Assembly: GCA_024103355.1 (NCBI GenBank)
Contig: JAGFIU010000033.1
Location: 1 to 34,518, forward strand
DNA: 34,518 nucleotides
Direction of reading: 5' to 3'
Source: Bacteroidota bacterium
Lineage (GTDB): Bacteria; Bacteroidota; Bacteroidia; NS11-12g; UBA955
Shown: positions 1 to 7,873 of the stretch, piece after piece
Numbering within the stretch: the first letter of the stretch is position 1
How the letters are laid out: the number at the start of each line of letters is the position of its first letter
Made by a program: the position numbers and the translations under genes
The notes under the pieces: generated by a model
Databases searched by the model: none
The model's input: only the letters and a program-made list of their open reading frames with translations
What the model was told of the DNA's origin: nothing

Positions 1-77
1 ATGAGATATGCTTTAATATATTTTATTTCAGTACTGTCACTTACATAATTTACGTATTCTTTATTCAATAAATCCAT
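1..77 (-). pseudogene. Open frame continuing past the in-frame stop of the upstream secreted protein; runs off the left edge
   Basis: After the TAA at 83-81 the same reading frame resumes (GTA, then ATG at 77-75) and stays open for at least 26 codons to the window edge. The readable peptide begins MDLLNKEYVNYV. Two readings are possible. The 193-residue protein upstream may be the broken 5' part of a longer T9SS protein, with this stretch as its continuation. Or a separate gene may start at ATG 77, coupled to the stop of the first. No recognisable domain is visible in 25 residues, so the choice cannot be made from this window. Confidence 0.4.
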
Positions 78-80
78 TAC

Positions 81-662
81 TTATACTTTGTTTTCATTGT
101 CTTTATCAATTTTTTTTTCTCCTGGAGATTGTACAATGCCTTCTAAAACTTTACCGTATCGGGTTACATTACCTAAACTGTCATATTCTGCCCAAAAAAG
201 TGTCGTCTGAGAATTATTATTTGTTAGACTGGTGGCAATCAAACTGTCATTGGGGCTTAATTTAAGAATTTTCGTTTGAGAATTACCACTAATAAGCCAC
301 ATACCATACACAACAACCCTGTTATTTGCTAAAACCCTGATATTTGATATAATTAAATTATTACTCCCTCCGTTTTTTACATAGATTGTTTTTATCCATT
401 TAACATTCCCGTCCCTGTCAATTTTACTCACAAAAGCATCGCGTCCACCACTTGCACTAACAGAGAAAGTATCTATAAAAAATGAACGTATGTAATACCC
501 CACAACATAGGAGTTATCATTGCTGTCAATGTCTATTGCGTTTACTGAGCTATAACCGTTTGTAAAAGCTGAATCAGGCGTAAAAGACTTCGCCCACTCG
601 TGCATTTGGGCGTGTGCAGTGCCACATAACACCAAAAACAATATGTAAATTAGCTTTTTCAA
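81..662 (-). CDS. Secreted beta-propeller-like (SBBP-type) protein, 193 aa, probably truncated
   Basis: Residues 1-19 form a Sec signal peptide (Lys-Lys start, hydrophobic core, cleavage after AHA). The mature part has short repeats such as IDIDSNDNSYVVGYY and SKIDRDGNVKWIKT. These resemble the SBBP beta-propeller repeats found in long T9SS-exported proteins. Members of such families normally continue for several hundred residues and end in a sorting domain. This one stops after a charged tail (EKKIDKDNENKV) without either. The start is a TTG at 662-660: it is the only initiator between the in-frame TAA upstream and the signal peptide. A full Bacteroidota promoter lies just upstream. A nonsense mutation in a longer gene is likely, because the frame stays open after the TAA. 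Export is supported; any further function is unknown. Confidence 0.7.
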   Translation of the reverse strand: MKKLIYILFLVLCGTAHAQMHEWAKSFTPDSAFTNGYSSVNAIDIDSNDNSYVVGYYIRSFFIDTFSVSASGGRDAFVSKIDRDGNVKWIKTIYVKNGGSNNLIISNIRVLANNRVVVYGMWLISGNSQTKILKLSPNDSLIATSLTNNNSQTTLFWAEYDSLGNVTRYGKVLEGIVQSPGEKKIDKDNENKV

Positions 663-675
663 GGCAATTAGACAA

Positions 676-706
676 CAAAATTAGTTTATTTCGTATTTAA
701 AACAAA
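676..706 (-). promoter_or_regulatory. Bacteroidota sigma-70-type promoter (TTTG-N19-TAATTTTG)
   Basis: On the minus strand TTTG lies at 706-703 and TAATTTTG at 683-676, separated by 19 nt. This matches the -33/-7 arrangement known from Bacteroides and Flavobacterium. The -7 element ends 13 nt before the TTG start at 662, giving a very short leader. The match is exact in both boxes and in spacing. Confidence 0.65.
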
Positions 707-717
707 AAAGTCCCCTC

Positions 718-840
718 TCACCTCATCAGCGTCACTGTCCCTTTAAAGGTCTGCATTTTCCCATAAACATTAACCACTCGCAGGGTAAATGCATAAACTC
801 CTTCGGGCATTGGTAGTGTGTTGTATGTGATTAAAGAGTT
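718..840 (-). pseudogene. 3' remnant of a type-B T9SS C-terminal (gliding-motility-associated) domain
   Basis: Read on the minus strand, about 40 codons end at a TGA (720-718). They include LPMPEGVYAFTLRVVNVYGK, followed by a tail of the form MQTFKGTVTLMR. This is the ending pattern of the type-B T9SS C-terminal domain: a P-(E/D)-GVY motif, a beta strand, then QTFKG-VTL-R at the very C-terminus. In the same frame a TAA lies about six codons upstream of this motif. There is no start codon or body for it between here and uvrA. It is therefore the tail of a large exported protein whose 5' part has been deleted or has decayed. Confidence 0.7.
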
Positions 841-953
841 TATTTAAAGGATTTTCAAAAAAGGGCATGCGAGTTTGTTGTGAAGTTCATATTCACTTTT
901 TTGTATTTGTGTAAGAAAATTCTCAGTTTTTTAAGATTTTCTAAAACAAAGCA

Positions 954-3776
954 TTACAACTCCCTTGCGAGAAATAGACTTGTATAGCCAATTCCCTGTT
1001 TGGCAACTTCTTCCGGAGTTCCTTTACACAGAATTTCACCACCTCTGTTTCCACCTTCCGGTCCCAGATCAATGATGTAGTCCGCAACTTTGATTACATC
1101 CATATTATGTTCAATTACCAATACAGTATTTCCCTTGTCCACCAATTTATTGAGAACATCTAAAAGCATTTTTACATCCTCAAAATGCAATCCTGTAGTT
1201 GGTTCGTCTAAAATATAAAATGTTGCTCCGGTATCCTTCTTAGATAGTTCTTCTGCAAGTTTTACCCTTTGTGCTTCTCCTCCAGACAATGTTGTGGACG
1301 ATTGTCCTAATTTGATGTAACCAAGTCCTACATTTTTTAGGATTTCCAATTTACGTTGAATAAGCGGAATATTTTCAAAAAAATCAACTGCTTCATTAAT
1401 GCTCATATTGAGTACATCTGATATTGATTTTCCTTTGTATCTGACCTCCAAGGTTTCGCGGTTATATCGTTTTCCTTGGCAAGTCGTACAGAGTACTTCC
1501 ACATCCGGGAGAAAATTCATTTCTATTACCTTGTGTCCGCCACCTTTACATTCCTCACATCTCCCGCCTTTAACATTAAAAGAGAACCTACCGGGTTTGT
1601 ATCCCCTGATTTTAGCTTCAGGAATTTCAGCAAAAAGATTTCTGATTTCTGTAAAAAGTCCGGTATAGGTTGCCGGATTAGAGCGAGGTGTTCTTCCAAT
1701 AGGGTTTTGGTCTATGCGAATAACTTTATCAATCTCATTTTCTCCTTTTACAGATTGATATGGCAAAGGGTTTTTACGACTGCCATATTTAGCCTTGGCT
1801 AAAATGGGATAGAGTGTTTCGTTTACCAATGAAGATTTTCCGCTTCCGGAAACTCCGGTAACACAAATAAATACTCCCAAAGGAAAATCCACATTCACAT
1901 TTTTAAGGTTATGTCCGGTGCAGCCTTTGAGTTTAATGGTTTTGCCTGTAATTTTTCTACGTTTTTGGGGAACTTCAATCTTTTTTCTGCCACTCAAGTA
2001 ATCGGCAGTGATAGAATTTAGTTTTTGAAATTCATCGGGTTTCCCTGCTGCCACAATGTGACCACCCTGCACTCCGGCTTTTGGTCCTATATCTACCACA
2101 TAATCGGCCTCTCTTATCATCTCTGCATCGTGTTCTACAACTATTACAGAGTTCCCTATATCACGCAAGTCTTTGAGAGATTCAATGAGTTTCATATTAT
2201 CTCTTTGGTGCAGCCCAATGCTTGGTTCATCAAGAATATAGAGGACATTTACCAACTTTGAGCCAATTTGCGTAGCCAGTCTGATACGTTGTGCTTCTCC
2301 CCCACTAAGCGTGGAAGCGGGGCTATTTAATGTGAGATAATCCAAGCCAACTCCCATCAAAAAACTCATCCGCTCTCTGATTTCTTTAAGTACTTCGGTT
2401 CCTATTTCTTTTTGTCTGCTGCTAAGGTGTTTGTCCACCTTGCTAATCCATTCATTGAGTTCACCAATAGTCATTTGGGCTAATTCGGCAATATTCTTAT
2501 TGGCAATTTTGTACCAAAGCGCTTCTTCTTTAAGCCGAGTTCCCTTGCAGACAGGACAGTTTACAGGCTGCATAAACTCTTCTGCCCACTCCATTAATGA
2601 CTCGCTCCTATTCTCATAGTACATTTCTTCTATAGTGGGAATTACCCCTTTGAAGTTTGTAAACACTTCTACTTTTTTCCCCTCATAGTTTTCATAGGAA
2701 ACTTTAAATTCCTCTTCAGTTCCATGCATGATAACATCCATAATCTCAGGACTAAGTTTTTCAACAGGTTCTGAAAGACTGAATCCAAACTTTTTGCTCA
2801 GTCCTTTGAGTTGTGCAGATACATAATTACCTCTGATTTCTCCTAAGGGTACAATTGCTCCTCTCATAATAGATTTTGAAGTATCGGGGATAATGGATTC
2901 AAAGCTTACTTCGTGCACAATGCCTATTCCGCTACATCGAGAGCAAGCACCATAGGGTGAGTTAAAAGAGAAGGTATTGGGTTGAGGTTCATCGTAGGAC
3001 AAACCTGATTCAGGGTCAATAAGATTTTTGCTGTAATAAAAAGACTTGCCTGATTCAATTTCTATTGCAATGAGTGAGCCTTTGCCTAATTTAAAAGCGA
3101 GTTTCACACTTTCTTTCAGTCGTGTTTTATTTTTTTCACCCGGCTCCAGTCTATCTACAATCAATTCGATATCATGTACTTTATAGCGGTCAAGCTTCAT
3201 CCCCCGAGCGATTTCAAAAACTTCACCATCAATTCTCACCTTGCTGTAGCCTTGTTTATGAAGGTTTTCAAACAATTCTCTATAATGTCCTTTTCTGGCT
3301 TTGATAAGTGGCGCTAAGAGTTGAATCTGTTTTCCTTTAAATTTCACTTGTAAAAGATCCAGCACTTGGTCTTCGCTAAACCGCACCATTGGTTTGCCGG
3401 TCTTATAAGAATATGCTTCTCCTGCACGCGCATAAAGCAATCTAAGGAAGTCATAAATTTCTGTAATTGTTCCAACTGTTGAGCGTGGATTCTTGCTCAC
3501 TGTCTTTTGCTCTATGGCAACTACCGGGCTTAATCCTTCAATTTTGTCCACGTCAGGACGCTCCATTCCTCCAATAAATTGACGTGCATAAGAGGAAAAA
3601 GTTTCCATATACCTTCTTTGACCTTCGGCAAAAATGGTGTCAAAAGCCAATGAAGATTTTCCGCTACCGCTCAAGCCGGTAAAAACAACAAGTTTCCCTG
3701 CCGGTATGGTAAGGTCTATATTTTTCAGGTTATGTTCTCTTGCACCTAAAATTTCAATCTCATTTGAAAGTGTCAT
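954..3776 (-). CDS. uvrA: Excinuclease ABC subunit A (UvrA)
   Basis: UvrA is the damage-recognition ATPase of nucleotide excision repair and loads UvrB on distorted DNA. The 940 residues equal the usual family length. Walker A motifs are visible at about 34-42 (GLSGSGKSS) and about 640 (GVSGSGKSS). There are two ABC signatures, LSGGEAQRIRLA near 490 and LSGGEAQRVKLA near 830. Cys pairs CSRC, CPVC, CEEC and CTTC mark the zinc-binding and insertion modules. Each ATPase half ends with a DEPS/DEPT-GLH element. Its ATG overlaps the stop of rluD by one base (TAATG), so the two genes are probably co-transcribed and translationally coupled. Complete, with no abnormal residue seen. Confidence 0.98.
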   Translation of the reverse strand: MTLSNEIEILGAREHNLKNIDLTIPAGKLVVFTGLSGSGKSSLAFDTIFAEGQRRYMETFSSYARQFIGGMERPDVDKIEGLSPVVAIEQKTVSKNPRSTVGTITEIYDFLRLLYARAGEAYSYKTGKPMVRFSEDQVLDLLQVKFKGKQIQLLAPLIKARKGHYRELFENLHKQGYSKVRIDGEVFEIARGMKLDRYKVHDIELIVDRLEPGEKNKTRLKESVKLAFKLGKGSLIAIEIESGKSFYYSKNLIDPESGLSYDEPQPNTFSFNSPYGACSRCSGIGIVHEVSFESIIPDTSKSIMRGAIVPLGEIRGNYVSAQLKGLSKKFGFSLSEPVEKLSPEIMDVIMHGTEEEFKVSYENYEGKKVEVFTNFKGVIPTIEEMYYENRSESLMEWAEEFMQPVNCPVCKGTRLKEEALWYKIANKNIAELAQMTIGELNEWISKVDKHLSSRQKEIGTEVLKEIRERMSFLMGVGLDYLTLNSPASTLSGGEAQRIRLATQIGSKLVNVLYILDEPSIGLHQRDNMKLIESLKDLRDIGNSVIVVEHDAEMIREADYVVDIGPKAGVQGGHIVAAGKPDEFQKLNSITADYLSGRKKIEVPQKRRKITGKTIKLKGCTGHNLKNVNVDFPLGVFICVTGVSGSGKSSLVNETLYPILAKAKYGSRKNPLPYQSVKGENEIDKVIRIDQNPIGRTPRSNPATYTGLFTEIRNLFAEIPEAKIRGYKPGRFSFNVKGGRCEECKGGGHKVIEMNFLPDVEVLCTTCQGKRYNRETLEVRYKGKSISDVLNMSINEAVDFFENIPLIQRKLEILKNVGLGYIKLGQSSTTLSGGEAQRVKLAEELSKKDTGATFYILDEPTTGLHFEDVKMLLDVLNKLVDKGNTVLVIEHNMDVIKVADYIIDLGPEGGNRGGEILCKGTPEEVAKQGIGYTSLFLAREL

Positions 3777-4813
3777 TATTCCTCTATTCTGTTACTATTA
3801 ACGTATCTTCTTAATTTTTCTAAAACCGCATTAAAATCCTCAGGAAAAGCTGCTTCAAAATACAGTCTTTTTTTTGTTACGGGGTGTACAAATCCCAAAG
3901 AATATGCGTGTAGAGCTTGTCTGGGCATAATGGCAAAGCAATTAGTGATAAACTGATTGAACTTGCCAAAACTCATTCCTTTCAGAATTACATTCCCTCC
4001 ATACATCTCATCATTAAAGAGCGGATGCCCAATATGTTTCATGTGCGCCCTGATTTGGTGTGTGCGACCGGTTTCGAGTGTACATTTGAGTAAAGTCACA
4101 AAATGGAAGCGCTCCACCACTTCGAAGTGTGTAACCGCGTGTTTACCTTGTTCATTGTCATCCGTAACCACAGAACGCCTTCGGTCTTTTGGGTCGCGTA
4201 TTAAATTGCCGATAACAGTTCCTTTGTCCTGTGTTACATCTCCCCATACCAAAGCATAGTAATTTCTGTCTATGCTGTGATCATAAAACTGTTTTGCCAA
4301 GAAATTTAAGGCAAATTCGTTTTTTGCAATCACCAATAATCCGCTTGTATCTTTGTCTATTCTATGAACCAAGCCCGGTCTTGTTATATCCTCTTTATGA
4401 GGAAGGTTTTGAAAATGATATACCAATCCGTGCACTAATGTTCCTGAGTAATTATTGTATCCTGGATGCACCACCATTCCGGCAGGTTTGTTTATTATCA
4501 ACAGATCCTCATCTTCAAATACAATATTCAGCTCCATTTTTTCAGGATAAATTTCCGTATCGCGCGGTGGTTCGGGCATTACCACGGAAATCAAATCATT
4601 GGGCTTGACTTTATAGTTTGATTTTACTGCTGTGGAATTTACTAAAACACTACCTGCCTCAATCCCTTTTTGGACTTTAGTTCGTGTAGCATTTTGAATC
4701 CTATGAGTCAGGAAGACATCAATCCTGACGGGCGTTTGACCCGGATCAACTTTTATGCTAAAATGTTCATATAAATCTCCTTCTTCAACAAGAACTTCCT
4801 GCTCCTCATTCAT
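3776..4813 (-). CDS. rluD: RluD-family 23S rRNA pseudouridine synthase
   Basis: The enzyme isomerises specific uridines to pseudouridine in large-subunit rRNA. Residues about 27-90 form an S4 RNA-binding domain (VRIDVFLTHRI, GSVLVNSTAVKSNYKVKPND). The catalytic domain carries HRIDKDTSGL at 150-159 with the nucleophilic Asp at 153. It also has INKPAGMVVHPG near 107-118 and the ETGRTHQIRAHM signature. The 345 residues match the RluC/RluD group. It is the first gene of a unit with uvrA, sharing one base with it. The -7-like element TACCTTTGC lies only three bases before the ATG. The family assignment is firm, but which uridines are modified (RluD versus RluC type) cannot be decided here. Confidence 0.93.
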   Translation of the reverse strand: MNEEQEVLVEEGDLYEHFSIKVDPGQTPVRIDVFLTHRIQNATRTKVQKGIEAGSVLVNSTAVKSNYKVKPNDLISVVMPEPPRDTEIYPEKMELNIVFEDEDLLIINKPAGMVVHPGYNNYSGTLVHGLVYHFQNLPHKEDITRPGLVHRIDKDTSGLLVIAKNEFALNFLAKQFYDHSIDRNYYALVWGDVTQDKGTVIGNLIRDPKDRRRSVVTDDNEQGKHAVTHFEVVERFHFVTLLKCTLETGRTHQIRAHMKHIGHPLFNDEMYGGNVILKGMSFGKFNQFITNCFAIMPRQALHAYSLGFVHPVTKKRLYFEAAFPEDFNAVLEKLRRYVNSNRIEE

Positions 4814-4816
4814 GGT

Positions 4817-4825
4817 GCAAAGGTA
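4817..4825 (-). promoter_or_regulatory. -7 element TACCTTTGC three bases before the rluD ATG
   Basis: Minus-strand TACCTTTGC at 4825-4817 is followed by ACC and then ATG (4813). It matches the TAnnTTTG consensus with the common trailing C. No TTTG occurs at 19-21 nt upstream; the nearest is 27 nt away. With the usual distance to the start site, transcription would begin at or next to the initiation codon, so the mRNA is predicted to be leaderless. Confidence 0.5.
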
Positions 4826-4928
4826 GTTCTAATTAAAATATTTTATTCTGTACAAATTGAATGTCTGAGATGAACCAAACACTCAACCTTGATAGGAGAG
4901 AAAATTATTAAAGGCGGGTATGTTCAGA

Positions 4929-5411
4929 CTAGTCTATTTTGTTAAATGTAATTTCTCCTTCTACACCAAAACTTTCCACATTTGCCTTTAGCACCAATTG
5001 ACTTTTTGAAACGGATATTATATCTGCAGTATCGGACAGAAATACTACATCAATAAACATCTTATCTTTTCCGACCATATACCAAGCTCCTTCCATTGTT
5101 TGAGCATCGGCACTATCACATTTGGTTTCGCCCTCATCAATCAAAAGCAAATTGTCTTTTTGGAACTGATAGGTATTGTCTTTTTGGCAAGACTCAAAAA
5201 TAGGGAAAACATTATTGTTCCACACATCAATTCCTTGTGACATAAATTTCGTAATCTTCCACGTATTAGCCATCACCAATTCTTCATTGGTAGGAGGCTT
5301 TGGAGTTTCTTTCTTTTCTTCTTCTTTTTTGTCTTTCTTACAAGAGGTAAGATAGAATGTGCTTATAGTAAAAGCAGAAATCAAAATAAGCGGTAGTGTA
5401 ATTTTTTTCAT
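4929..5411 (-). CDS. Small lipoprotein, lipocalin-like (160 aa), function unknown
   Basis: The N-terminus is a lipoprotein signal peptide ending in the lipobox LTSC with the lipidated Cys at about residue 24. A very charged KKDKKEEEKKE linker follows, typical for surface or periplasmic Bacteroidota lipoproteins. The remaining ~115 residues start with NTWKITKFMSQGID and alternate short strands (DNLLLIDEG, GAWYMVGKDKMFIDVVFL, SQLVLKANV). This resembles the small lipocalin-like or DUF5004-type lipoproteins of this phylum. No catalytic motif is seen. It stands alone between rluD and the glycosyltransferase, with a -7 element three bases before its ATG. Lipoprotein status is well supported; fold and role are inferred. 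Confidence 0.8.
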   Translation of the reverse strand: MKKITLPLILISAFTISTFYLTSCKKDKKEEEKKETPKPPTNEELVMANTWKITKFMSQGIDVWNNNVFPIFESCQKDNTYQFQKDNLLLIDEGETKCDSADAQTMEGAWYMVGKDKMFIDVVFLSDTADIISVSKSQLVLKANVESFGVEGEITFNKID

Positions 5412-5414
5412 ATT

Positions 5415-5423
5415 GCAAATTTA
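5415..5423 (-). promoter_or_regulatory. -7 element TAAATTTGC three bases before the lipoprotein ATG
   Basis: Minus-strand TAAATTTGC at 5423-5415 is followed by AAT and then ATG (5411). The geometry equals that of rluD and of the ornithine aminotransferase gene. No clear TTTG is seen at the usual -33 distance. A leaderless or near-leaderless transcript is predicted. Confidence 0.5.
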
Positions 5424-5472
5424 TAAAAGGGATTTTGATATTTAATTAGTCTATACCTATTCTTTGGCGTTA

Positions 5473-6204
5473 TTATTTGAATTCTTTATTTCCAAACATT
5501 GCCTTGAGTCTGAGTTCAATCACCCCAAAGAATGCTTCTTTGAAAATTCCCATACTCATTTTGGATTTTCCACGTTTTCGGTCAGTGAAAATAATAGAAA
5601 CCTCTTCTATCTTAAATCCTTTTTTCCAAGCTTTATATTTCATTTCAATCTGAAAAGCATATCCCTTGAATTTGATTAGTTTCAGGTTTATTTTCTCTAA
5701 AACAGTTCTTTTATATGCCACAAAACCGGCAGTAGCATCATTGATCGGCAGCCCTGTAATCAGTTTAACATAACGTGAAGCATAATAGGACATTACTACT
5801 CTTTTAATATCCCAATTCACAACATTAACCCCTGTTTTGTAGCGACTTCCCACAGCCACATCTGCGCCTTCATCCAAAGCCTTAAACAATTCAGGCAAAT
5901 CATCCGGATTATGGCTAAAATCAGCATCCATCTCTGCTATTTGTTCATAACCGTTCTCCAAACACCAAGTAAAACCGGCAACATAAGCTCTTCCTAGCCC
6001 ATCTTTTTTTGTTCTGCTCAACAAATGAATCTTGCCTTGATACTGCAATGATTTTTGTTCAACCGCCTTGGCTGTTCCATCGGGTGAATTGTCGTCCACT
6101 ACCAATATATCTGTATCAAGAGGCAAACTCATTACTTTATCAAGAATAAGCTCAATATTCTCTATTTCATTGTAAGTTGGTATGACAACAATTCTCTTTC
6201 CCAA
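5473..6204 (-). CDS. Polyprenyl-phosphate mannosyl/glycosyltransferase, DPM1-like GT2
   Basis: This is a GT-A fold family 2 glycosyltransferase. Such proteins move mannose or a similar sugar from its nucleotide donor to polyprenyl phosphate on the cytoplasmic face of the membrane. Visible motifs are VVIPTYNEIENI (6-17), VVDDNSPDG (35-43), the DAD metal site at 93-95 (EMDADFSHNP), GSRY (119-122) and NDATAGFVAYKR (155-166). The 243-residue length, with no C-terminal membrane segments, fits the soluble DPM1/Ppm1 catalytic type rather than the larger GtrB type. The start must be TTG 6204-6202, since no ATG or GTG lies between the upstream in-frame TAG and the first motif. It is divergent from the gmhB-like gene with 55 bp between them. 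Sugar and acceptor are not proven. Confidence 0.88.
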   Translation of the reverse strand: MGKRIVVIPTYNEIENIELILDKVMSLPLDTDILVVDDNSPDGTAKAVEQKSLQYQGKIHLLSRTKKDGLGRAYVAGFTWCLENGYEQIAEMDADFSHNPDDLPELFKALDEGADVAVGSRYKTGVNVVNWDIKRVVMSYYASRYVKLITGLPINDATAGFVAYKRTVLEKINLKLIKFKGYAFQIEMKYKAWKKGFKIEEVSIIFTDRKRGKSKMSMGIFKEAFFGVIELRLKAMFGNKEFK

Positions 6205-6259
6205 AATCTTTTTTAGTTTGGCAAATATGAACTTATTTTGGAAACCCTAAAAGTCAATT

Positions 6260-6742
6260 TTGAATAAAATCTTATTTTTAGATAGAGATGGTGTTCTGAA
6301 CATCGAAAAACAGTCCTATATCTGTAAGGTTGAAGACTTTGAAATAAACGAAGGAGCAGTGCCGTTTTTACTAAGAGCAATTGAAAAAGGCTATAAACTT
6401 GTAGTAATAACCAATCAAGGAGGAATAGCTAAAGGACTGTATAACCACCGGGACATTCATGAGATTCATCAAAAAATGAAACTTCAATTCTCTGAGCAGG
6501 GTATAGTGTTTGACGATATTTTTTACTGCCCTCACCATGATGATTATGGAAAATGTTTGTGCAGAAAACCCGGATCATTATTGATTGAACGAGCTCTGCA
6601 CCGTTATGAAGGGAATAAGAATGAATGTTATATGATAGGTGACCGTTCTCGTGATACAGAAGCAGCATCAAATGCCGGTATTACAGGTATATTGGTTGAT
6701 TCAAATACAAATCTCGACTATCTGATAGAGCGTTTAGTCTGA
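6260..6742 (+). CDS. gmhB: HAD-family D,D-heptose 1,7-bisphosphate phosphatase (GmhB-like)
   Basis: GmhB removes the C7 phosphate from D-glycero-D-manno-heptose 1,7-bisphosphate in LPS core heptose synthesis. The protein (160 aa) has the HAD nucleophile motif FLDRDGVLN (Asp8, Asp10), motif II ITNQGG (50-55) and a zinc site with Cys90, His92, Cys99 and Cys101. It also has motif IV IGDRSRDTEAA with Asp128 and Asp132. The Cys/His zinc cluster separates GmhB and HisB-N from other HADs. HisB-N is the main alternative, but no histidine genes are nearby. The start is TTG: the in-frame sequence upstream is TAA AAG TCA ATT TTG, so no ATG is available. The nearby glycosyltransferase fits an envelope-sugar context. 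Confidence 0.82.
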   Translation: MNKILFLDRDGVLNIEKQSYICKVEDFEINEGAVPFLLRAIEKGYKLVVITNQGGIAKGLYNHRDIHEIHQKMKLQFSEQGIVFDDIFYCPHHDDYGKCLCRKPGSLLIERALHRYEGNKNECYMIGDRSRDTEAASNAGITGILVDSNTNLDYLIERLV

Positions 6743-6772
6743 TTGACGCGTTGTCAAACGGAGTTAAAATCT

Positions 6773-7066
6773 TTAAACAAATTGACGGATAATTTTTTCT
6801 AATTCATGTGCCGGAACCACTCCTGATTGCCTCCATTTCATCTCTCCCTTTTTGAAAATAATGAGTGTAGGAACTCCTTGAATTTGAAGTGCCGCTGCTG
6901 CATTAGGATTCTTGTCCACATCAATTTTAATTATTGAAGCACTATCCCCTATTTGTTTTTTGAGGTCATCTAAGATAGGAGCCATCATTTTGCATGGTCC
7001 GCACCATTCGGCAGAGAAGTCAATAAGTACAGGCTTATCTTGGTTAATTATTTCCTGAAATGTCAT
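6773..7066 (-). CDS. trxA: Thioredoxin
   Basis: A single thioredoxin domain of 97 residues with the classical redox site WCGPC at 21-25 (Cys22, Cys25) and the cis-proline segment GVPTL near 63-67. There is no signal peptide, so it acts in the cytoplasm as a disulfide reductase. It is the last gene of the eight-gene operon and overlaps the end of the DUF6132 gene by 23 bases. Because it sits with a rhodanese, two methyltransferases and a CxxCH lipoprotein, it is probably a dedicated reductant for that system rather than the only housekeeping thioredoxin. That specialisation is inference. Confidence 0.93.
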   Translation of the reverse strand: MTFQEIINQDKPVLIDFSAEWCGPCKMMAPILDDLKKQIGDSASIIKIDVDKNPNAAAALQIQGVPTLIIFKKGEMKWRQSGVVPAHELEKIIRQFV

Positions 7067-7265
7067 TTTTAGTTTTATTTTCTTTTTTAAAAAGTGAGAA
7101 TGTTAAACCACCCATCAAAGCACCGTAAGCGGTACTGTTTAAGGGTTTGGAGGTAATTGCACAAGTGCCCGATTCACATCCGACATAATGCCAATATAAG
7201 AATCCTGCTACTGCACCCACTACAACACCAATAATTACAATGAGATTTTGTTTTATAAAGTTCAT
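7044..7265 (-). CDS. DUF6132-family small membrane protein
   Basis: A 73-residue protein with two predicted membrane helices (about 8-27 and 47-60). They are joined by a loop containing [16 protein letters not shown]. The loop, with a Cys pair in the pattern GC-x-SG-x-C, and the ending [11 protein letters not shown] are hallmarks of the DUF6132 family common in Bacteroidota. Function is unknown. The Cys pair could bind a metal or take part in thiol chemistry. Its ATG overlaps the upstream gene by four bases (ATGA type) and its end overlaps the thioredoxin gene, so it is translated as part of the operon. Confidence 0.85.
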   Translation of the reverse strand: MNFIKQNLIVIIGVVVGAVAGFLYWHYVGCESGTCAITSKPLNSTAYGALMGGLTFSLFKKENKTKNDISGNN

Positions 7266-7873
7266 AGTTCTGTATTTAATTTAATTTTCCATAATCCCCT
7301 CAACTGCCCCATTTCATAACCAATCGCCTTGTCATTGGGATACACAGATTTGATAACATCAAATGTTTCTTGGCTTACATCTTTCCCCACTTCTCCATGA
7401 CATGCAAGACAAGCAGGCATAGCAATCGGAATGGCTTTGTAGTAATATACTTCATTATCTTCTTGTAAAATAAGATGTTTATCTGTAATCACTTTATCAG
7501 CCATCATCTTAGAGATTTCTTCCCAAGCTGTTTTGTCTAAATTAGTGTTGAGAGCATTGTTGGGATTTCTGTTTTTTGCACTTACTCTGCCTATCTGTGC
7601 CATAAACATTTCAGAAGCCGAATCTGTTAAATAAACTGCTTTTGTATTGCAAAAATTGACAGCACCCGGAACCCCAAACTCCTTGATTGCGTTGGAAACA
7701 TTGGACAGCAGAATTTGTTGGGTCTGGGATGCCATTTCTTTACCAATAGCAAGAAACTTTGCAGTATCCAATACTTGTTCCTCCTTTACCATCTCTTGAT
7801 CTTTGATGTTTGAACTCCTGTTGTTGCATGCTGACAACAAGGCTATGAACAGAATGATTACAGTTTTTTTCAT
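7262..7873 (-). CDS. Tll0287-like (DUF3365) c-type-heme lipoprotein
   Basis: A 203-residue protein with a lipobox (LLSAC, lipidated Cys16) and one c-type heme site, PACLACHGEVGK (Cys155, Cys158, His159). The region 40-150 has the pattern of the Tll0287/DUF3365 sensor-like domain: a helix with NFCNTKA (Cys75), IGRVSAKNRNPNN, then a strand YYYKAIPI just before the heme motif. Such proteins are periplasmic or membrane-anchored heme proteins that may act as redox sensors or electron carriers. It overlaps the genes on both sides by four bases. Covalent heme attachment would need the cytochrome c maturation system elsewhere in the genome. Confidence 0.88.
   Translation of the reverse strand: MKKTVIILFIALLSACNNRSSNIKDQEMVKEEQVLDTAKFLAIGKEMASQTQQILLSNVSNAIKEFGVPGAVNFCNTKAVYLTDSASEMFMAQIGRVSAKNRNPNNALNTNLDKTAWEEISKMMADKVITDKHLILQEDNEVYYYKAIPIAMPACLACHGEVGKDVSQETFDVIKSVYPNDKAIGYEMGQLRGLWKIKLNTEL

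Noticed and set aside
1-48. Plus-strand ATG frame MRYALIYFISVLSLT at the left edge
   Set aside because: Fifteen codons, hydrophobic by composition only, no context; the minus-strand frame is better supported.
890-953. AT-rich imperfect hairpin just after uvrA
   Set aside because: Stem has a bulge and mostly A-T pairs, no clean U-tract; not reported as a terminator.
1399-1802. Open frames on the plus strand inside uvrA
   Set aside because: They lie wholly antisense to a full-length, motif-complete uvrA and carry no signal peptide, domain or promoter.
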